NCBI RefSeq assembly: GCF_020283565.1
Contig: NC_060061.1
Span: 23,659,362-23,723,361, forward strand
Reading direction: 5' to 3'
Length of the DNA stretch: 64,000 bases
From: Trifolium pratense
Lineage: Eukaryota; Streptophyta; Magnoliopsida; Fabales; Fabaceae
Part shown: piece by piece, positions 58,441 to 64,000 of the stretch
Numbering within the stretch: position 1 is the stretch's first letter
Layout: the number at the start of each line of letters is the position of its first letter
Translations under genes and position numbers: made by a program
The notes under the pieces: model-generated
The model's input: only the letters and a program-made list of their open reading frames with translations
Told to the model about the DNA's origin: nothing
Databases searched by the model: none

Positions 58441-61400
58441 TCCCTTAAAAATTTAAAATTTAAATTCTAATATCTAAAAATCTAATAAATATAAAATATT
58501 AAAAAAAAAAAAAACTCACGTACGAACAAAAACTCAGATCCTTACCAAGAAAAACAAAAACTCAGATCACACTATATCACTTTCGTCGATTCTACCTCTT
58601 ATGCTACCATTACCAGAGATAGTAAAAGCCTTCACCACCACTATGGAGGACCGAGATTACATAACTTTAACGCGGGAAAGGCAGACTGCCTTTGGGCCAA
58701 GCCTGTCCTTTGGATCAATCAAGAGAACGAAATTATGCCACATGTACTTGTATTTATTTTGCTGTAAAACAGAGAAAAAAACTAAACATTTAGCATGAAC
58801 TGTTCATCATCTTCAAGCTATTGTCCACCAAGCCACCAGCAACCTACTGTCCACCAAACCACCACCTGCCGTTGACCTGTGACAGAGTAGTTGTCGGCGG
58901 AAGATCTCCTTCACCAACCCAATCACCTCTACCACATCTAACCACTATTCACCCACACCAAAATTTCACTAATTTCACCATGGAAGATGTAAAAATACTA
59001 ATTTCCTACTATATTCACCAGAACAATCACTGGTTGCATAGTTCAAATCTCAAAAGGTGTGGAAGGAAGTGCGTTAACCGACCGAGACTTCTGCATATTC
59101 AGAAGACAGCGGCGGCGTATCTAAGCAGAGATCAGCGTTGAGGAAGCATAAATTGTTGTCGATGGGGAGAAACATAGTTGATGGCGGCGCAATGGCAATG
59201 GAAGGAGGGAGGCACGACGGCGGTGGAAAGAGGAGCGAAAGAGACTTTTGTTTGTTTCGTCCAGATTTGTTTTAAAATATATTAAATATAAAATAAAAAC
59301 ATGTGGCGTGCTTGGGCGCACCCGATTGATTGAACGGACACAATTAACTCAAAGTTACTCTAACTTTCCCGGGTTAAAGTCACACAATCCCGGTCCCCAC
59401 TATGGAATCAATATGCAACTTTCCCTGACTCCGCCACAAACAAATTACCTTGACCAATAAATTTGGAAAAATCTCTCAACCATATTCCCCAAACGAATTC
59501 TAGTTCTCGAAATTCTTCTATGGGCACAATCACAAATTAATTTTATTTAGGCGCACACACACATAAATCTAACAAATTAAAAGAAAATTAATATAGTCAC
59601 ATCAATCAATATCATTTTATGTGAATGTGCCTAACAATGAGATGTTAGGTTTGTGCCTAAGTTAGACTTTCTCCTCTTTTATAAATACTAAATCATTGCT
59701 CAGTTTCATATGCACATTATCTAAATCATAAAATTTCATTCTTACGATATTTATGAACTTGATATGTTTGTTAATAGTTATAATATCTTGTCTAACATGA
59801 AATAGTGTTTCAAATATTGCATGATGCACAAGTCATGAATAAGAATAGAGTTTTACAAAATTCACTTTAAATTAAAAGTTTATATCATGCATCTAGATCA
59901 TTCATAATTTTTTTAAAAAAAAATTAAAATCATTTCATATATTATTGACTTTAATAATTTAATACGTTTCAATTTACTTTTAATCAAAACAAAACTTATT
60001 TTGGTAAGACTGTAAGTCATGTAATGCATTTAGCCTTTGAAAAAGAAATCCTAACATAAGTCCCGTACGTTGAATGAAGTTTTATATGACTTATAGGCGC
60101 AACATCGTATCTTATCATCATAAATTAAAAAACCAATCATCATAAGATATTTGCCGCAGGATCCATTTCCCATGTATAAAAAGCAAAATTCAAGTTTCCT
60201 TCCTCATGCATACTTATCAAAAAATAAATAGAGAAAGTGTCTTCCTCAAACCATATAAGTTGTCAATAATATGACTGTGTGCTTATCGCTATATGGACCC
60301 ACAATGTACAAAGTTTATCACGTGCCTGATCTGATATCAAGTAGGACAGTCACAATGTATGGCTGTCTTTTACGGCCCAAATATGGATAAATGACAGTTG
60401 TTTTTTGTTTTCTCAACCTGACACTTATAAATCGTTTCATATTATCTTAGCTTAGCATAATAATAGCATGGAGTCACAATTATTGTTTGCATTTGCTGGC
60501 AGTGGGGATATATACTGACTTAGACTTAGTTTTCGACCAAAAAAAAAAAAAAAGACTTAGCCTTTCCAAAAGAAAAAAAATTATGTTTAACGTTATTTTC
60601 AGACTGTTTAGGGGTAACTATGAAGCATGAATATTTATTAGAGATGAAGATCCAGATTGTATACGATCAAACGAAACTATTACATAGTTGAGTGAAATTT
60701 TGAAAGTTAGAATTAGATACAGTCTAAATACACTAGAGTAATATATAAAATTTTATATATTAACGCTGGTAAAGAATGAGTCTTTGATCTTTCTTTATTA
60801 GTGCTAGTATATAGCCGCAAGTTTCATTTTTAGAAAATGAAGGTGAAATGTTTTATAAGTGAAATAACTCAATACCTAAAATTTTTGGTAAATATAAAAT
60901 GTTTAACTCACTTTTTTGTAGTTGCTCTTTATCCAATAAATAAATTGATTCCTCACCTCCTCTCACAACCCAACAATATAATTTTGGCCGAGAAGTACTA
61001 CATTGCTTAGAAGTTTTTGGGCTTAATGACATTGAACATGTTGGGATTCTTGGGAAGTCTCATAGTCACACCACATCTTTGACAAAAACCTTAAAGTATT
61101 AGGTTCGTAGATCACTTCGCGTATAAATTCAACATTCTACTTATTCATATATAGTCGATAAAAAACTTAACCACTCACATTTGAAATCAAAATTGACCCA
61201 ATGACAACCATTATTCTTTGATTCGGTGACCATTAATTTATCAGGATTCATCACTTGAGTGCCTTAATCAAACCTATATATAGAACTTTATTTGGTTTAT
61301 CTGAAAACACCAATTATCAAGACTTAAGCTCATGAAAGAGTTCATTCCAAAATATTTGTCAAAAAAGATGGGAGAGTCCCATGTGTAACTACAATATTGA

Positions 61401-61981
61401 ATACTTTTATCTATTCAATATATGGATATCTTGATATATATATATAGGATGAATACGAATTTACGAATAAAAAGATAATTGTAGGTAGATTTTTTTCTAA
61501 ATTAATATGTAATAGTCAATAAGTCAAAAGCTAGCATTTCTAAAAGTGTATAATCTTTTAGAGATGTGGACTTGAAGTCGGATCCGAACCGAGTAATTAT
61601 TACAATTTTTTTACAATAAATAATTAATGCAAATGAAAATTTAGTCCACATAAGCTCACATAATGGTGAATGATTGAGAGTTGAGACCTTTATACATGTT
61701 TTTCTTAAGGTTTCATGTTTAAATTCTAGACTAGTGTAACGATGGACCATCTTTAAGTGGTATACTGTAGACTAGTGTTTAAAAGTATTATAAATTCTAA
61801 CGATTTTCGATAATATTTTTGAAGATAAAAAATTATTAACTTATACTTTCAAACAACAATGTATATTCACGCTGAAATTTTAAATATTTTTAAAAATTAG
61901 TCAACGATGGACCAATTGTATGAGTAGTCCATCCATATTAAAAAATTTCCTAAATCCTATTGGTGTTATTTCTTGTATTTA
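58441..61981. other. Intergenic; possible continuation of the CACTA element
   Basis: A more GC-rich stretch (58590-59260) has short frames on both strands but nothing recognisable; it could be sequence captured by the CACTA element. The remainder is AT-rich. Near 61030 a TGTTGGGATTCTTGGGAAGT word resembles the start of a small TRIM-type LTR, but no partner was found. Confidence 0.4.
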
Positions 61982-61998
61982 ACTAGAAACCTTAAATA

Positions 61999-62202
61999 AC
62001 TGTAAAAAAAAAAAAACTACCATAGCTGGTGGTCTAGTCCACTGTTGTGTCTGGGCCTTGTATGATTTTACTTTGATTTGTATCTCTCTGACTCTCTTGT
62101 ATTTTTATAGTCTACCTCGGTACGTCTTGTGCTGGGGAGACGGTTTGTGTTAATATATATATCATTTTAGCTTCTTCAAAAAAAAAATTGTAAAAAAAAA
62201 AT
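61999..62202 (+). mobile_element. 5'-truncated LINE
   Basis: Ends like plant L1 elements (GTTAATATATATATCATTTT, then AGCTTCTTCAAAAAAAAAA). The flanks ACTAGAAACCTTAAATA (61982-61998) and ACTAGAAACTTTAAATA (62203-62219) match at 16 of 17 bases, a typical LINE target duplication. Only the 3' untranslated end is present. Confidence 0.7.
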
Positions 62203-62219
62203 ACTAGAAACTTTAAATA

Positions 62220-63200
62220 GAAACTTATTAATAAATAATGAAATCAATATGTTTTATATTAGTCGGTCTTTAAACAAAACACAAAATCTTAATCTTAAAT
62301 AAAAAAATAATTGAAAACTTACAAATCTACTTAAGCATACAATTAACTTCAAGAAATTATCAAGTGGTAGTAGAGATGGAGTTTGTTGCCGCGACAAGCA
62401 GACCTACTAAACAATTAGTCAAATATCAACTTGTGAGAGACATACATACTACTACAAATTGGTACGGTCCGTCCACGATCCCATCTTACTCATGGGCCCA
62501 CTCAAAAATACCGACAAAAATGACGACTCTTTTTTTCTCAAGGAGAATATTAACGTCTGCGCATGTGCCTTAAGGACACATGTTAAGGAAGCAAAAATAG
62601 AAATTTTTAAATCCTAATTTTTATATTTTAACTTTTGAAGCATTAAACTTTTTTGTATCATTAAATGTTGAGTTTTTTTATTGTGATATCTTAACATTAT
62701 TCCCCTAAGGACACATGTTAACAATCCTTTTTTTATTTACTCCTTTTTCATTATTTTTGTACAAATAAAAAGAAATCTTTATTAAACTCATATATTCTCT
62801 TTATATATAGTAAGTATAGATTACTTCAAAATATAAAATATTGTCTATATAATTATAAATTTTAAAATAAATTTATTATATTTAATAATTTAAATAGTGT
62901 AGTATTAGTTATTTTGTTCAATTTTTTCTTTTTTAAAAAATCCTTAAAACCAGTCAAGAAAAATAAAAAGAATTCTTTAAAAAAAAAAGTGTACAATAAA
63001 ATAAAATAAAATAAAAGTGTACAACACTATTTTTCTCCGCACGCGTTTCTTTCCTCTAATTATCTTATTTTATTATTATATTATTTTTATTTTTTTTGGT
63101 CGAGTCTTATTTTATTATCTTAACTTTTAAAAAAATCTCCACAGTACAGAAGAAGCAACACTGTTTTATTTTTCAATTGTCAAGTGGTTGAAGAAAACAA
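62220..63200. other. Intergenic AT-rich upstream region of the MFS gene
   Basis: No gene recognised. A 69-codon frame at 62364-62573 has no recognisable similarity. Confidence 0.45.
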
Positions 63201-63205
63201 AAGAT

Positions 63206-63213
63206 TATAAATA
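63206..63213 (+). promoter_or_regulatory. Probable TATA box of the MFS gene
   Basis: TATAAATA, 61 bases before the ATG, leaving room for a short leader. Confidence 0.5.
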
Positions 63214-63273
63214 TTAAACAGGTGCGTCTATCAAAATACACACCACATTAAAAATTCTGTTAACTAAAAATCA

Positions 63274-64000
63274 ATGGGAATAATCTCCGATACCCCTTCA
63301 GTTTCCACCGCCACAAAATGGCTCGGTTTTATTGCCGCTATTTGGATTCAATCCATCTCCGGCAACAACTACACATTCTCAAACTACTCCGACGCTCTCA
63401 AATCTCTCATGCACCTCACCCAATTACAGCTCAACAATCTCTCCGTCGCTAAAGACGTCGGTAAAGCTTTCGGCATCCTCGCCGGTCTTGCCTCCGACCG
63501 TTTACCCACTTGGGCCATTCTCCTCATTGGTTCCTTTGAAGGTCTTGTCGGTTATGGTGTTCAATGGCTTGTAGTTGGTCAAATCATTCAACCCCTTCCT
63601 TACTGGCAGGTACTTTCCCAAACAAAACCCAACATTGCTCATTGATATTCGATGAATCTTAATTTCTTTATATTTAAGACCGGTGGAATATATTCAGATA
63701 GATATATCAGTTATTCAATGAACTTTAACCATGTTTTTTTTGCCAAAATTACTTCTGATTATGAATTTGTTTGTGGTGTTATAGATGTGTGTGTTTTTGT
63801 GTATGGGAGGGAACAGTACAACATGGATGAACACAGCGGTTTTAGTGACATGCATAAGAAACTTCCGGCGAAACAGAGGACCAGTTTCAGGGATTCTTAA
63901 AGGCTATGTTGGTTTAAGCACTGCAATTTTCACGAATCTTTGTTCTGCTTTAGTAGCAGATGACCCTGCTTTTTTTCTTCTAACACTTGCTGTTGCACCT
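63274..64000 (+). CDS. Nodulin-like / NFD4-type MFS transporter, 5' part
   Basis: Exon 1 is 63274-63609 (112 codons, ending LPYWQ before GTACTTT). Exon 2 starts at 63785 after GTTATAG and stays open to the window edge (72 codons). The joined product starts MGIISDTPSVSTATKW and shows the plant Nodulin-like MFS domain: KWLGFIAAIWIQSISGNNYTF in helix 1, SVAKDVGKAFGILAG, GLVGYGVQWLVV, then MGGNSTTWMNTAVLVTCIRN and RGPVSGILKGYVGLSTAIFT. Family members are multi-pass membrane proteins, mostly of unknown substrate; NFD4 is linked to karyogamy in Arabidopsis. No defect is seen in the part present; the rest is outside the window. Confidence 0.92.

Noticed and set aside
58601..59321. Several 65-106-codon ORFs
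   Set aside because: Both strands are open, no family is recognised, and the region may be CACTA-internal DNA.
61020..61110. TRIM-like LTR start (TGTTGGGATTCTTGGGAAG)
   Set aside because: No second LTR, primer site or target duplication could be found.

Overview
This window is plant nuclear DNA, most likely from a temperate legume. The organism is inferred, not proven: the intergenic DNA is very AT-rich, the gene products resemble dicot proteins throughout, and a Medicago/clover/pea-like population of retrotransposons, SINEs and MITEs fills the spaces. Four host genes can be supported. (1) A single-exon gene for a molybdenum-cofactor-sulfurase-like PLP-fold protein (15.8-18.6 kb, minus). (2) A three-exon choline-transporter-like membrane protein (26.9-30.6 kb, minus). 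(3) A seven-exon secretory-pathway cyclophilin of the CYP21-1 type (34.6-38.2 kb, minus). (4) The 5' part of a Nodulin-like/NFD4-type MFS membrane transporter (from 63.3 kb, plus, running off the window). They look like independent housekeeping loci, not a cluster or pathway.

Layout. 0-1.7 kb: 5' end of a Ty3/gypsy element (gag, primer-binding site, LTR) on the minus strand. 2.0-7.7 kb: a rearranged Ty1/copia element on the minus strand with a complete 3' LTR, a truncated 5' LTR fused directly to gag, and a pol frameshift. 8.1-11.1 kb: a possible Helitron holding two SINEs. 12.4-14.1 kb: a small duplicated segment and an unrecognised coding-like ORF. 15.8-19.0 kb: the PLP-fold gene. 19-26 kb: MITEs, SINEs and a copia reverse-transcriptase/RNase H fragment. 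26.9-30.6 kb: the choline-transporter-like gene. 31.5-33.2 kb: a MITE, a chimeric fossil of plastid 23S rRNA and an AATAT satellite. 34.6-38.2 kb: the cyclophilin gene, whose first intron holds a hairpin MITE with a 24-base G run. 39.4-41.6 kb: a Mutator-like element with a broken transposase. 42.5-44.3 kb: several MITEs. 46.7-47.5 kb: a 787-bp terminal-inverted-repeat element. 47.9-52.5 kb: a structurally complete but mutated copia element with 223-bp LTRs. 53.7-57.0 kb: a non-autonomous Helitron with textbook ends, a ~115-bp tandem array and a nested Mutator-type element. 58.2 kb: one terminus of a CACTA element. 62.0 kb: a 5'-truncated LINE. 63.3 kb to the end: the MFS transporter.

The main interest lies in mobile-element structure. 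Several insertions can be closed to the base by target-site duplications (TSDs): 5 bp for the copia element at 47.9 kb, 9-10 bp for four Mutator-type elements (with an imperfect 9-bp pair at a fifth), an A/T target for the Helitron, TA for two Stowaway-like elements, about 13 bp for a SINE and 17 bp for a LINE. No CRISPR array, operon or prokaryote-like system was seen. I found no convincing new biological system; the findings below are the most checkable oddities.
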